Assembly (NCBI GenBank): GCA_947259405.1
Contig: CAMYLY010000011.1
Span: forward strand, 85,131 to 149,130
Origin: an uncultured Gemmatimonadales bacterium
GTDB lineage: Bacteria > Gemmatimonadota > Gemmatimonadetes > Gemmatimonadales > GWC2-71-9
DNA: 64,000 bases
Direction of reading: 5' to 3'
This document shows, piece by piece, positions 15,628 through 24,780 of the stretch. Made by a program: the position numbers and the translations under genes. Within the stretch, counting starts at the first letter, position 1; each line of letters begins with the position of its first letter. Below the pieces are notes generated by a model. That model ran no database searches, was not told where the DNA came from, and worked only from the letters and a program-made list of their open reading frames with translations.

Positions 15628-16365
15628 CTACAGAATCGCGACCAGACGGAGCGCCATGAGCAGGAACGCGAGGGCGATGAAGAATCGGACGACCCGCTCA
15701 CCACCACGCACCGAGATATGGGTGGAGACCACCGCCCCGGACGCGTTGCCAGCACCGAGCACGAGGCCGGTGATCCACTCCACGTTGCCGGTCAGCGCGA
15801 ACACGGCAATCGCCGGAATCGTATAGAGACCGATCGCCATGACCTTGTACATGTTGACCCAATTGAGGCTCATGCCGAGCGCTTGGTAGAGGACGGCTAG
15901 AAACAGCAGCCCGACCCCAGCCTGAATGAACCCACCGTAGAACCCGACGCCCAGCATGGCGACATAGCTCCACCACGGCAGGACCGGGCGGGCGTTACCG
16001 TCGTCGCGCTTTTTCGGTGGAACGAGCATGGCAATGACGGCGACCGCGAGAACGGCGGCTAAGATGGCGCGAAACGTCTCGTCGGAGACCTGGACCGAGA
16101 TGAACGCGCCGGCAATGGCACCGGGGAGCGCGGCGAGTGCCAACCGGACGCCATTGTGCGGGTCGAAGATCGCCTTGCGGCGGAAGCCCTCCACGGCCGC
16201 GACGTTCTGAATCAGGATCGCAATCCGATTCGTTCCGTTGGCGAGGGGGGCGGGAAGCCCGAGGAACAACAGTGCCGGTAGGGTTATCAGCGAGCCTCCA
16301 CCGGCCATCACGTTGATGATGCCGGCTGCGAATCCGGCACCGAAGATCAACGCGTAGAAACTCAC
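15628..16365 (-). CDS. TauE/SafE-family (TSUP) membrane transporter
   Basis: The 245-aa protein has about eight hydrophobic segments, with the repeat signatures GGGSLITLPALLFLGLP near the N-terminus and GVGFYGGFIQAGVG in the second half, as in TSUP sulfite/sulfonate/organosulfur exporters. The GTG start at 16365 overlaps the TGA of the preceding gene by 4 bases; a longer ATG-initiated frame runs into that gene and is not credible. Coupling to the Rieske/glutamate-synthase-like gene suggests a shared task, possibly export of a sulfur-containing or acidic product, but the substrate cannot be read from sequence. Confidence 0.8.
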   Translation of the reverse strand: MSFYALIFGAGFAAGIINVMAGGGSLITLPALLFLGLPAPLANGTNRIAILIQNVAAVEGFRRKAIFDPHNGVRLALAALPGAIAGAFISVQVSDETFRAILAAVLAVAVIAMLVPPKKRDDGNARPVLPWWSYVAMLGVGFYGGFIQAGVGLLFLAVLYQALGMSLNWVNMYKVMAIGLYTIPAIAVFALTGNVEWITGLVLGAGNASGAVVSTHISVRGGERVVRFFIALAFLLMALRLVAIL

Positions 16366-17996
16366 AGCGGTGTGACGCCCGCGTAGCGTATGCCTGTGAG
16401 AGAAGCCATGTCGCGATCCCACGTTGTGAGATCGTCCGGCGACATGTCGGCCAGTCGGTCACGACCGCAGGCGCGCGCGAGAATCTTCATCAGCTCAACA
16501 GTGGCCTCCAAGAAATTGTGGAGACGGCGCGCGGATTCCTGGATGACGAGGCGCGCCCGCAGATTCTCCTTCTGCGTCGCGATTCCAACCGGGCAGTTGT
16601 TGGTATGGCACGCTCGCATGCCGAGACATCCGATCGCTTGAATAGCAGAATTCGAGATCGCCACACCGTCGGCACCCATGGCTAGTGCCTTGACGAAATC
16701 GGATTCCGTGCGCAGGCCGCCGGTGACCAGGAGCGTCACGTAATCTGCACGGAGTTGATCGAGATGTTGTCGCGCACGTGCGAGCGCTGGTATGGTCGGC
16801 ACGGAGATGTTGTTCTTGAAGATGTCCGGTGCTGCACCGGTTGCTCCACCGCGTCCATCGAGGATGATGTAGTCCACACCAACCTCAAGAGCGAAGTCAA
16901 TGTCGTCTTCGATATGTTGTGCGGACAGTTTGAAGCCGATTGGGATGCCACCACTCACGTCACGGACTTGGTCGGCGATCTCACGGAAGTCTCGCGGGGC
17001 TTTGAGATCGGGAAACGTCGCCGGACTGATGGCGGCCTGACCGGGCTCCAGCCCGCGAACCTCAGCGATCTTCCCATGCACTTTGCTGCCAGGCAGGTGG
17101 CCACCAGTTCCAGTCTTGGCGCCCTGCCCACCCTTGAAATGGAACGCCTGCACGCTTCGCACCTTCTCCAGGTTCCACCCGAACCGCGCAGATGCGAGTT
17201 CGTAGAAGTAGCGTGAGTTGGCCGCCTGCTCCTCCGGAAGCATGCCCCCTTCGCCGGAGCAAATCCCCGTGCCCGACATCTCCGCACCGGTGGCTAACGC
17301 TACCTTGGATTCCTCGCTGAGGGCACCGAAGCTCATGTCACTGACGATGATCGGAATCTTCAGTCGAAGGGGCTTGGACGTCGATGCACCGATGACGAGT
17401 TCCGTCTCGACCGGCGCATCGTCCAACAGGGGCTTGCGAGCAAGCTGTGCCGTGACGATCTGGATAGCGTCCCACCGTGGCAGCTCCTGCCGCGGGACAC
17501 CCATCGCCGAGACTCGTCCATGATGGCCGAGCTCAGACAGTCCAGTGCACGCAAGCTGCTGGATATACGCGTTCTGATCTTCTGCTGGCGTGCCATGGGG
17601 GTCCGCGTAGAGTCCGAGATACTGGTCGCGCTGATACGGCTGTGGGTGATCGACCGCCCACCGTGCGATCTCGTCGGCATCGACAAGGACTGCATCCTGT
17701 TCCTTATCGACCCATGCCGTGAAACGCGGCAGCGCTTCGGCATTGTTGTATTCGCTAACGCCAGTGTCGTAGCGGTAGTCCCAGTTGTGCACACCGCAGA
17801 TGAGGTTCTCGCCGTCGATGTGGCCGTCCGCCAAGAGTGCTCCCCGGTGGAGGCATCGCCCGTACAAGACCGAGACGTTGTCGTCATACCGAATCGTGAC
17901 GAGGTCAACCTCACCCACGAGCGCGTAGGCAGGCTTCCGATCTTCGAGTGCACTCCAGGTGGCGATCTTCGTGGCGGTAGCCGGCGGTGAGGTCAT
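16362..17996 (-). CDS. Rieske-domain/glutamate-synthase-like FMN enzyme fusion
   Basis: Residues about 10-110 form a Rieske ferredoxin domain with CLHRG (Cys48, His50) and CGVHNWDY (Cys67, His70), which binds a 2Fe-2S cluster. Residues about 150-540 match the FMN/3Fe-4S synthase domain of glutamate synthase: SDMSFGALS, GEGGM, HFKGGQGAKTGTGG, the barrel glycine motif DGRGGATGA, and CLGMRACHTNNC, whose three cysteines bind the 3Fe-4S cluster. The glutaminase domain of GltB is absent, so ammonia or another substrate must enter directly, or the enzyme is a different FMN oxidoreductase. The gene is coupled to the TauE-type exporter. Confidence 0.85.
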   Translation of the reverse strand: MTSPPATATKIATWSALEDRKPAYALVGEVDLVTIRYDDNVSVLYGRCLHRGALLADGHIDGENLICGVHNWDYRYDTGVSEYNNAEALPRFTAWVDKEQDAVLVDADEIARWAVDHPQPYQRDQYLGLYADPHGTPAEDQNAYIQQLACTGLSELGHHGRVSAMGVPRQELPRWDAIQIVTAQLARKPLLDDAPVETELVIGASTSKPLRLKIPIIVSDMSFGALSEESKVALATGAEMSGTGICSGEGGMLPEEQAANSRYFYELASARFGWNLEKVRSVQAFHFKGGQGAKTGTGGHLPGSKVHGKIAEVRGLEPGQAAISPATFPDLKAPRDFREIADQVRDVSGGIPIGFKLSAQHIEDDIDFALEVGVDYIILDGRGGATGAAPDIFKNNISVPTIPALARARQHLDQLRADYVTLLVTGGLRTESDFVKALAMGADGVAISNSAIQAIGCLGMRACHTNNCPVGIATQKENLRARLVIQESARRLHNFLEATVELMKILARACGRDRLADMSPDDLTTWDRDMASLTGIRYAGVTPL

Positions 17997-18115
17997 GAGG
18001 TGTCCTGTTCGTGAGCGGTGAGCGTGTTGAATCTAGGGCGAACGGCGGATGGTGGAGGCGTGGAGGGCGAAGGGTAATCACGCAGTCTCGTCCTTTGCCC
18101 TGCGACCTCCGTCCC

Positions 18116-19822
18116 CTACGCCGCCACCTCGTGTCCCGGTCCCGCCCCTCTCGGCACCCTGATCTCTTCCACGAATTGCTGAACACTGAGCGGTGGTGCG
18201 GGCGTCACCAACGAGATTGCGATCGCGACGGCAAAGTTGATCGCCATGCCGATCGTGCCAATGCCCTCGGGCGACACCCCAAACCACCAATGCTCCGCCG
18301 TATTGAGGTCGGGGTGTACCAGCTTGAAGTACACGATGTACGATGCGGTGAACGCTAGGCCGGCCACCATGCCGGCGATCGCGCCGTACTTGTTGGCACC
18401 CTTCGTAAAGATGCCGAGGATGATAGCGGGGAAGAACGAGGCTGCCGCCAACCCGAAAGCGAATGCGACCGTTTGGGCCACAAACCCCGGCGGATTGATG
18501 CCGTAGTACCCGGCGATGATCACCGCGACCCCAGCCGCGATACGCGCGGTCAGCAGCTCACCGTTTTCTGTGATGCTCGGCCAGATGGTCTTCTTCAACA
18601 GATCATGGGCGACCGAGGTCGAGATGACGAGGAGGAGGCCGGCCGCCGTCGAGAGCGCGGCCGCTAGCCCACCAGCTGCCACGAGGCCAACGACCCAGTT
18701 GGGCAGCTGCGCAATCTCCGGGTTGGCCAACACCATGATATCGTTGTCGATCGTGAGTTCATTGGGCACGGACGACGCGGGACCGGTGTTCTGAATCAGG
18801 CCATCACCGTTCAGATCGTCGAACGTGAGCAACCCCGTCACCTCCCAATTCGTGAACCATTCGGGCACGTCTTCGTACGGCTGGTTGGAGACGGTGTTCA
18901 GTAGATTGGTCCGCGCGAACGCAGCCACGGCCGGAGCGGTCGTGTACAGAATGGCGATGAACAGCAACGCCCATCCCGCGGAGCTACGGGCTTGCCGTAC
19001 TTTCGGCACCGTATAGAAACGCACGATGACGTGCGGAAGCCCCGCAGTGCCGACCATCAATGCCGCAGTGATGAACAGCACGTCCAGCGTTCCCTTGCGC
19101 CCGTCCGTATACGCGCCGAAGCCAAGTTCATCGGTCAGCCCATCCAGGCGGTCCAGGAGATACATGCCCGATCCGTCCGCGAGCTCGCCACCGAATCCTA
19201 TTTGCGGAATTGGCATGCCCGTCATAAGCATCGAGATAAAGATGGCGGGCACGAGATACGCGAAGATGAGAACGCAATACTGCGCCACTTGGGTGTAGGT
19301 GATGCCTTTCATGCCACCGAGTACGGCATAGAAGAACACGATCCCCATGCCGATGTAGACTCCAACGCTGATGTCGACGTTCAGAAAACGGGAGAACACG
19401 ATGCCCACGCCGCGCATCTGTCCAGCCACGTACGTAAATGACACGAAGAGTGCGCAGATCACGGCGACGACACGCGCGACATGGGAGTAGTAGCGATCAC
19501 CGACGAAATCCGGCACCGTGTACTTGCCGAACTTCCTGAGATAGGGCGCCAGCAGGAGCGCGAGCAGCACGTATCCCCCGGTCCACCCCATGAGGTACAC
19601 GGACCCATCGCGACCCATGAACGCGATCAGCCCGGCCATCCCTATGAACGACGCCGCGCTCATCCAATCTGCCGCGGTCGCCATGCCGTTCAGGACAGGC
19701 GGTACTTTGGCCCCAGCCACGTAGAACTCGCCGGTCGACCGTGCCCGAGCCCACACGGCGACGCCGATGTAGATCGCAAACGAGAACGCGACCATCACGA
19801 ACGTCCACGCCTGGACGTTCAT
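18116..19822 (-). CDS. Sodium:solute symporter (ActP-like, SSS family)
   Basis: This 568-aa protein has about 13 membrane helices. Early sequence RSTGEFYVAGAKVPPVLNGMATAADWMSAASFIG shows the SSS-family pattern GEF-x-V-A-G and ADWMSAASF. The middle has GGMKGITYTQVAQY and the later part LAAALSTAAGLLL. Family members import acetate and other short organic acids with Na+. The ATG at 19822 overlaps the stop of the DUF4212 gene (ATGA); the listed N-terminal extension lies inside that gene. A small-subunit partner right upstream is characteristic of this subfamily. Confidence 0.9.
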   Translation of the reverse strand: MNVQAWTFVMVAFSFAIYIGVAVWARARSTGEFYVAGAKVPPVLNGMATAADWMSAASFIGMAGLIAFMGRDGSVYLMGWTGGYVLLALLLAPYLRKFGKYTVPDFVGDRYYSHVARVVAVICALFVSFTYVAGQMRGVGIVFSRFLNVDISVGVYIGMGIVFFYAVLGGMKGITYTQVAQYCVLIFAYLVPAIFISMLMTGMPIPQIGFGGELADGSGMYLLDRLDGLTDELGFGAYTDGRKGTLDVLFITAALMVGTAGLPHVIVRFYTVPKVRQARSSAGWALLFIAILYTTAPAVAAFARTNLLNTVSNQPYEDVPEWFTNWEVTGLLTFDDLNGDGLIQNTGPASSVPNELTIDNDIMVLANPEIAQLPNWVVGLVAAGGLAAALSTAAGLLLVISTSVAHDLLKKTIWPSITENGELLTARIAAGVAVIIAGYYGINPPGFVAQTVAFAFGLAAASFFPAIILGIFTKGANKYGAIAGMVAGLAFTASYIVYFKLVHPDLNTAEHWWFGVSPEGIGTIGMAINFAVAIAISLVTPAPPLSVQQFVEEIRVPRGAGPGHEVAA

Positions 19823-20097
19823 GAGGTCTCGTCCCGCTCGTCGACCTCGAACTCCCGGTCGAGGCGGTTCATCAGTTTGACATAGACGAAGATCAACACC
19901 ACGAAGACGTAGATCGAACCCTGCTGCGCAAACCAAAAGCCCAGCTGGAATCCGCCGATTCGGATGGCGTTGAGCTGCTCCACCAGCAAGATCCCGAACC
20001 CGTAGGACACAACGAACCACACGCCGAGCAAAAGCCCGACGTACGTCAGATTCCGTTTCCAATACGCCTGTCGGTACCGAGACCCGATCTGGGACAT
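19819..20097 (-). CDS. DUF4212 symporter small subunit
   Basis: The 92-aa protein begins MSQIGSRYRQAYWKRNL and has two membrane helices (about residues 20-42 and 55-76) with QLGFWFAQQGSIYVFV between, as in the DUF4212 partner of SSS symporters. It overlaps the symporter gene by 4 bases. The acidic C-terminus ends DERDETS. I chose the ATG at 20097 over a GTG-like earlier codon because TTAGGT precedes it at fair spacing. Confidence 0.88.
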   Translation of the reverse strand: MSQIGSRYRQAYWKRNLTYVGLLLGVWFVVSYGFGILLVEQLNAIRIGGFQLGFWFAQQGSIYVFVVLIFVYVKLMNRLDREFEVDERDETS

Positions 20098-20202
20098 AGA
20101 CCTAACGCACACGTCAATGGTGAGAATGATGCAACACGAGAGACCAACCGGCAGCTAAGATATGCAGCCCGCGCTGCCGCGCCATCCGGCCACCCTGCAG
20201 GA

Positions 20203-21768
20203 TTACGGCAACGGCGGCGTCGTCTCGGGTGGCCGTCGATGTTTGGTGTCCTGCTCGAACGCGTACGCCAGCGCGATGAGACGAGGCTCCGACCACGCAT
20301 CGCCGAACAACTGCAGCCCTACCGGGAGGGTTCCGCGTACGTACCCCATCGGGACGGTCACCGCCGGGAAGCCGCTCCCGGGGGCGAGGTCCTGGCTGTT
20401 GTCCCCCGCAGGCGTCGTGAGATCGCCGATCAGTCGTGGCGGGTTGCTCCACGTGGGATACGCCATCGCGTCGAGGTCGTACTGCGTGAGCTGGCGGCGG
20501 ATGGCCGCGCGGAATGTGACCTGGTTCTTCCGGGCGGTGAGGCAGGCTTCGTTCGCATCCGGGTCGTCACGGTGCTCCTGAAAGAACTCCAGCCGCGGAC
20601 GAATCGACGGGTGCGTGCGGCGCGACGCGATGATGGCATCAAGGTCGGTGACCGAAGCCTCTCGGCCGAGGCTCGCCAGATACGCGTTGATATCCCATTG
20701 AAACCGTCGGCACCACAACCCACCAGACCGCCGGATCTCCTCCATTTCGGGGATCATCACCGAATCGACGATCGTGGCGCCCGCTTGTTGCATCGCTGCC
20801 AGCGCCTCCTCAAACCGCGCGAGCACCTCATCATCAGCACCGGGCCGATTGGACCACTGCCGCATCACGCCGATGCGGGCGCCCTCGAGTGCCTCCGCAT
20901 CGAGGTATGCCGCGTAGTTGGGAATTGGACGGGCGCCCACCGCCTCGGTCCACGGATCGGCAGGATCGTAGCCCACAATCACCTGGAAGACAGCGACCGC
21001 GTCAGCGACGCTCCGTGCCATAGGACCGCCAATGTCCTTGTCGAGATACAACGGTACGATGCCATCTCGACTCGTCAGCCCCATGGTCGAGCGGATACCC
21101 ACTAGCGCTTGATGCGAGGACGGACCGCGGATCGAGTTCCCCGTGTCCGTCCCTAGACCGACCGCGCCGAAGCTCGCTGCGACCGCTGCCGCGGTCCCGC
21201 CACTCGATCCCGCAGTCACACGGTTCAACGCATATGGGTTGCGCGTGTATCCCGGCAACATCGAACCCACCGTTTCGTACGGTGAAAACGCGAACTCCGC
21301 CATGTTGGACTTGGCAATCACAATCGCACCCGCTTCGCGGATCCGCTGCACCTGGAACGCGTCGTCAGGTGGCATCGATCCCGCCAGCGACGCGGACCCC
21401 GCGGTCGTCTGCATGTCATGCGTGTCGTAGTTGTCTTTGACGATGATTGGAATGCCATGCAGCGATCCGACGAAGCCGCCCGTGCGGAATGCGCGGTCCA
21501 GTTCGTCAGCTCGTTCGAGCGCCTGTGGATTGATCGTGATGATGGCGTTGAGCGCGGGCCCTTGCTTGTCGTACGCTTCTATACGTTCGAGATATCGCTG
21601 CACAAGTTCTCGTGCCGTGAGGGTTCCCGCTTGCATGGCCGCATGAATCTCGGCGATCGACGCCTCGACGACGTCGAAGCGTTGAGCTTCCGTGGCAGAG
21701 GGCTGAAGAACCAGCATGATCAACGCGAGCTTCGAGAATGGCGCGTGCACCTGGGACCTTCGGATCAT
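20203..21768 (-). CDS. Secreted amidase-signature hydrolase
   Basis: This hydrolase of about 521 aa belongs to the amidase-signature family and has a Ser-cisSer-Lys triad. The Lys lies in IIVKDNYDT, the cis-Ser in TDTGNSIRGPS and the nucleophile Ser in TAGSSGGTAAAV. A predicted signal peptide (MIRRSQ... ending TEAQ) places it in the periplasm or outside. Family members cut amides, including peptide amides and aryl-acyl amides; the substrate here is unknown. The ATG at 21768 is preferred to a TTG at 21789 because it gives a normal signal peptide. Confidence 0.88.
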   Translation of the reverse strand: MIRRSQVHAPFSKLALIMLVLQPSATEAQRFDVVEASIAEIHAAMQAGTLTARELVQRYLERIEAYDKQGPALNAIITINPQALERADELDRAFRTGGFVGSLHGIPIIVKDNYDTHDMQTTAGSASLAGSMPPDDAFQVQRIREAGAIVIAKSNMAEFAFSPYETVGSMLPGYTRNPYALNRVTAGSSGGTAAAVAASFGAVGLGTDTGNSIRGPSSHQALVGIRSTMGLTSRDGIVPLYLDKDIGGPMARSVADAVAVFQVIVGYDPADPWTEAVGARPIPNYAAYLDAEALEGARIGVMRQWSNRPGADDEVLARFEEALAAMQQAGATIVDSVMIPEMEEIRRSGGLWCRRFQWDINAYLASLGREASVTDLDAIIASRRTHPSIRPRLEFFQEHRDDPDANEACLTARKNQVTFRAAIRRQLTQYDLDAMAYPTWSNPPRLIGDLTTPAGDNSQDLAPGSGFPAVTVPMGYVRGTLPVGLQLFGDAWSEPRLIALAYAFEQDTKHRRPPETTPPLP

Positions 21769-21779
21769 AAAGACTTTAT

Positions 21780-22034
21780 TCACACCCAACTGGGCAATCG
21801 CAGTTTCTCGAGCACGGCGCGAAAACGCTCATCACCCTCAAACGTCCACACATCCGGCCCGAGCATGGCCAAGAGGGTAAAGGGAGCCGTGCGATCGGCC
21901 ACGCACGCCTCGAGTTCGGCAATGAGACGATCGGTGTGTCCCAACCCCATCTCAATCATTGCTCTGGCTGCCGGCATGATGTATTCCCCATCAATGCCAT
22001 CGTGACCTTCAACCTTCCGCTGTACGTCTTCCAT
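21780..22034 (-). CDS. Small protein resembling the C-terminal end of TPR proteins
   Basis: The 84-aa protein ends DERFRAVLEKLRLPSWV, the pattern that often closes TPR-rich regulatory proteins and adenylate-cyclase/kinase proteins (DPRFQALLRRLGLP-like). The helix pair MPAARAMIEMGLGHTDRLIAELEACVADR fits one TPR-like unit. It has its own start codon with a good AAGGTGAG ribosome-binding site, so it looks like an expressed stand-alone gene, not just debris. It lies 11 bases upstream of the amidase gene. It may be a remnant of a larger gene or a true small interaction module. Confidence 0.55.
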   Translation of the reverse strand: MEDVQRKVEGHDGIDGEYIMPAARAMIEMGLGHTDRLIAELEACVADRTAPFTLLAMLGPDVWTFEGDERFRAVLEKLRLPSWV

Positions 22035-22069
22035 TGTCGCTCACCTTTGTAGTTCACTCAGTCACTAAT

Positions 22070-23053
22070 TCAGATTCGAACAAGCATCGCCGCCCAATGA
22101 AAACCCGCACCGAATGCCGTAAGGAGCACCAGCGAGCCGGACTGCACGCGGCCTTCCTTACGCGCCTCCCATAGCGCGAGGGGAACGGATGCGGAACCGG
22201 TGTTCCCGTACTCCTGGAGGTTCACGAACACCTTGTGCTCCGGGACCTCCAGACGTTTGCGCACAGCCTCGATGATGCGGATGTTGGCCTGATGCGGAAT
22301 CACGAGATCGACGTCGTCGATCGTCACGCCCGCCGCGGCCAAGACCTCTGCTGCCGCCGCACTCATGCGGTGCGTCGCATGCCGGAACACCTCTCGCCCC
22401 TCCATGACCAGATTCTTATGCAGACCTTCGGCCGCGCCTTCGGGCGTAAAAGGCACCCGCGTGCCACCAGACTCGAGGCCCAAGATGCCGGACTGCGCGC
22501 CATCCGTGCCCGCTACAGCTGTGAGAATCTCGCTCGTACCCGCCCCGACGATGGACGCACCCGCACCATCGCCAAACAACACGGCCGTGTTCCGGTCCCG
22601 CCAATTCATCAACCGAGTGATCAGTTCGACCCCGACAACCAAGATCTTCCGGTGACCCCCCACCGCCCGATGGCGCGCTATGTCGAGCGCCAATACAGAT
22701 CCTGCACAGCCGCTTCCCCCGAGGTCAAAGGCCGGAATCTCACGTGCGCCCAGCTTGTGTTGCACGAAAGCCGCCGTGTCCGGTGTGTATACCTCGGGCG
22801 TATCGGTGGCCACGATGATCTCGTCCAGATCGATCGCGGCAAGCCCCGCATCCTCGAGAGCGACTCGAGCGGCGGCAACCGCCAGATCTGCGGTGCTCTC
22901 GTCGTCGGACGCGATGCGCCGCCGCTCGATGCCGGTACGTTCCCGAATCCACTCGTCGGAGGTGTCGACGTACTGGGTCCACTCGTCGTTGGTCATGACA
23001 CGGGCCGGCACATGACCGCCCAGACCTATGAGACCGATCTTCCTGCTCGCCAT
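22070..23053 (-). CDS. fabH: 3-oxoacyl-ACP synthase III
   Basis: FabH condenses an acyl-CoA with malonyl-ACP to start fatty-acid synthesis. The 327-aa protein shows the catalytic triad: Cys116 in GGSGCAGS, His254 in IPHQANIRI and Asn284 in YGNTGSASV. The N-terminal signature TSDEWIRERTGIERR is intact, and the length is normal. It is not next to other fab genes, so it could be the housekeeping copy or a specialised ketoacyl synthase; the canonical motifs favour true FabH. Confidence 0.9.
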   Translation of the reverse strand: MASRKIGLIGLGGHVPARVMTNDEWTQYVDTSDEWIRERTGIERRRIASDDESTADLAVAAARVALEDAGLAAIDLDEIIVATDTPEVYTPDTAAFVQHKLGAREIPAFDLGGSGCAGSVLALDIARHRAVGGHRKILVVGVELITRLMNWRDRNTAVLFGDGAGASIVGAGTSEILTAVAGTDGAQSGILGLESGGTRVPFTPEGAAEGLHKNLVMEGREVFRHATHRMSAAAAEVLAAAGVTIDDVDLVIPHQANIRIIEAVRKRLEVPEHKVFVNLQEYGNTGSASVPLALWEARKEGRVQSGSLVLLTAFGAGFHWAAMLVRI

Positions 23054-23119
23054 AACGGGAAAAATGAAGCGCGGCCCGGGCGACCGCGAGCGCCTGGTAA
23101 CAGGTGAACGATCAGATCG

Positions 23120-24064
23120 TCAGCCGACCAACCGTTCGACCTCGGCACGCATGGCCGCGATCGCCTCCGGCATGACGCGGCAGCATCCGCCGATGATCGA
23201 CGCGCCAGCCTCCAACCAGTGCGCTACTGGCCACGCATCAGCCGGTGCGGGCGACCCCGTCCACGTCTTGCGATCCGCGTCGTATCCCTCCCCAGAGTTC
23301 GGATACACGATGATTGGATGCCGCGTGAACTGCCGGAATTCCTCGATGAGTTGCGAGGCGATCGACGGAGGCACGCAGTTCACCCCAACGCCTCCAACGT
23401 TGGGAACCGACTCACAGAGGGCGGCGACCTCACCGATTGGCGTTCCATCACTGATGTGCCGCGCATCGCGACAAGTGAAGCTGAGCCAGGCCCACGTGTT
23501 GGGCGACTCGCGAAGCAATCGGAGCAGTGCAGCTGTTTCGGCACGTGACGGAATGGTCTCACATCCAATGAGGTCGACATCGGTGCCTGCCAGTATGTGC
23601 CATCGCTCCTGGTGGAACTCGTAGAGCGCCCCTTCTTCGAGATCGTACTCCCCTCGGTACTCCGACCCGTCGGCCAGGTAGGCGCCGTATGGCCCGATAC
23701 TTCCCGCAACCAACGGCCGTGATCGTCGCGTCATCGCGCTCGTCGCCCAGAACTCGTCACGCGCACGGCACGCGATGTCCGCTGCCATCTCGAGAACGGC
23801 GCGCGCCCTCGCATCAGACATCCCTCGACGCCGGAACCCAGGGATGGTCGCTTGGTATGTCGCGGTCGCGATGCAGTCCGCCCCTGCCTCGAGGAACTCG
23901 CGATGAACCGCTGTGATTCGATCGGGCGACTCGAGCAACGTGTTCGCCGACCACAGCGGATCATCCAGATTGCATCCATGCGCTTCCAGTGTCGTCGCCA
24001 AGCCACCGTCCAGCATGACGAACCCGTAACGCTCGATAAACGGAAGGAACGGATTATTTGGCAC
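23120..24064 (-). CDS. mmuM: Homocysteine S-methyltransferase
   Basis: The 314-aa protein matches the Zn-dependent methyltransferase barrel. It has MLDGGLATTLEAHG near the start, ATYQA, and IGCETIPS, and the zinc cysteines lie in GVNC and GGCC near the C-terminus. Family members move a methyl group from S-methylmethionine or SAM to homocysteine to make methionine. The GTG at 24064 has GAGGTGGGA upstream and lies 11 bases after the stop of the GIDE-like gene; the longer frame would overlap that gene by 34 bases. Confidence 0.88.
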   Translation of the reverse strand: MPNNPFLPFIERYGFVMLDGGLATTLEAHGCNLDDPLWSANTLLESPDRITAVHREFLEAGADCIATATYQATIPGFRRRGMSDARARAVLEMAADIACRARDEFWATSAMTRRSRPLVAGSIGPYGAYLADGSEYRGEYDLEEGALYEFHQERWHILAGTDVDLIGCETIPSRAETAALLRLLRESPNTWAWLSFTCRDARHISDGTPIGEVAALCESVPNVGGVGVNCVPPSIASQLIEEFRQFTRHPIIVYPNSGEGYDADRKTWTGSPAPADAWPVAHWLEAGASIIGGCCRVMPEAIAAMRAEVERLVG

Positions 24065-24075
24065 ATCCCACCTCT

Positions 24076-24780
24076 TCAACGACTCATCAGCCCGTGCACG
24101 AGCGCCCACAACCCGCCGAAGAACAAGACAGGTGCGAGGAGGTTCAGGATGCGTGAGACATTGCCGAGTGACCGTGCGAGTTGTTCCTCGCTCTTGGTGC
24201 TGATGAAGAACCGGCCCTCACCTTGCCGAAGTTCAACCGACTCGCCCGGCCCGTACACTACCTTGCCGAGGACGTACAACCGCGCGTTTGGCTGAATGGC
24301 CCAGACGGTGAGGCGCGTTGGAGCGCCACTCAGGGCACCGAGGTCGAGGCCGCCGATCTCGAAGGAGAATCCCTGTTGGCGCCCGGTTTCGCTGTGGACC
24401 TTGGGCGCGTCGATCTCCGCCCCTTCGGGGTGCACGAGGATTTGTCCCGTGCCATCGTCGAGTGTGAACGGCACACTCGATTCGCCGGAGTCGATGGTCC
24501 GCCACTCGTAGCGACTTCCCCCTTGCGAGTCGCGCCGTCGCTCGCGGCGCTCGATCTTGTACTTGTAGCAGAGACATTCGCCGAGCTCACCCGGACCGTC
24601 GAGTGGCTTGTCGCTCGTGGCCACGCCCTTGAGTTCCACACGATGGCCTGCCATCACGGACCCAACGCTCGACGTCTGCGTGCCCTCGATGTCGTCCTTG
24701 AGCTGCGCCTTGCCACGTCCAATGAACCAGACGACGACCCCACCAATCATCGCGATGGCTCCGACGACGATGAAGATCAC
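24076..24780 (-). CDS. GIDE-domain (E3 ligase-like) membrane protein
   Basis: The 234-aa protein has a membrane helix at each end (about residues 3-21 and 210-230) with a soluble domain between. The middle part, with VGSVMAGHRVELKGVA, CLCYKYKIERRERR and DDGTGQILVHPEGAEID, matches the GIDE domain first seen in mitochondrial MUL1/GIDE. The RING finger of the eukaryotic proteins is missing, as in other bacterial members. Function in bacteria is unknown. It overlaps the arginase-family gene by 4 bases. Confidence 0.75.
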   Translation of the reverse strand: MIFIVVGAIAMIGGVVVWFIGRGKAQLKDDIEGTQTSSVGSVMAGHRVELKGVATSDKPLDGPGELGECLCYKYKIERRERRRDSQGGSRYEWRTIDSGESSVPFTLDDGTGQILVHPEGAEIDAPKVHSETGRQQGFSFEIGGLDLGALSGAPTRLTVWAIQPNARLYVLGKVVYGPGESVELRQGEGRFFISTKSEEQLARSLGNVSRILNLLAPVLFFGGLWALVHGLMSR

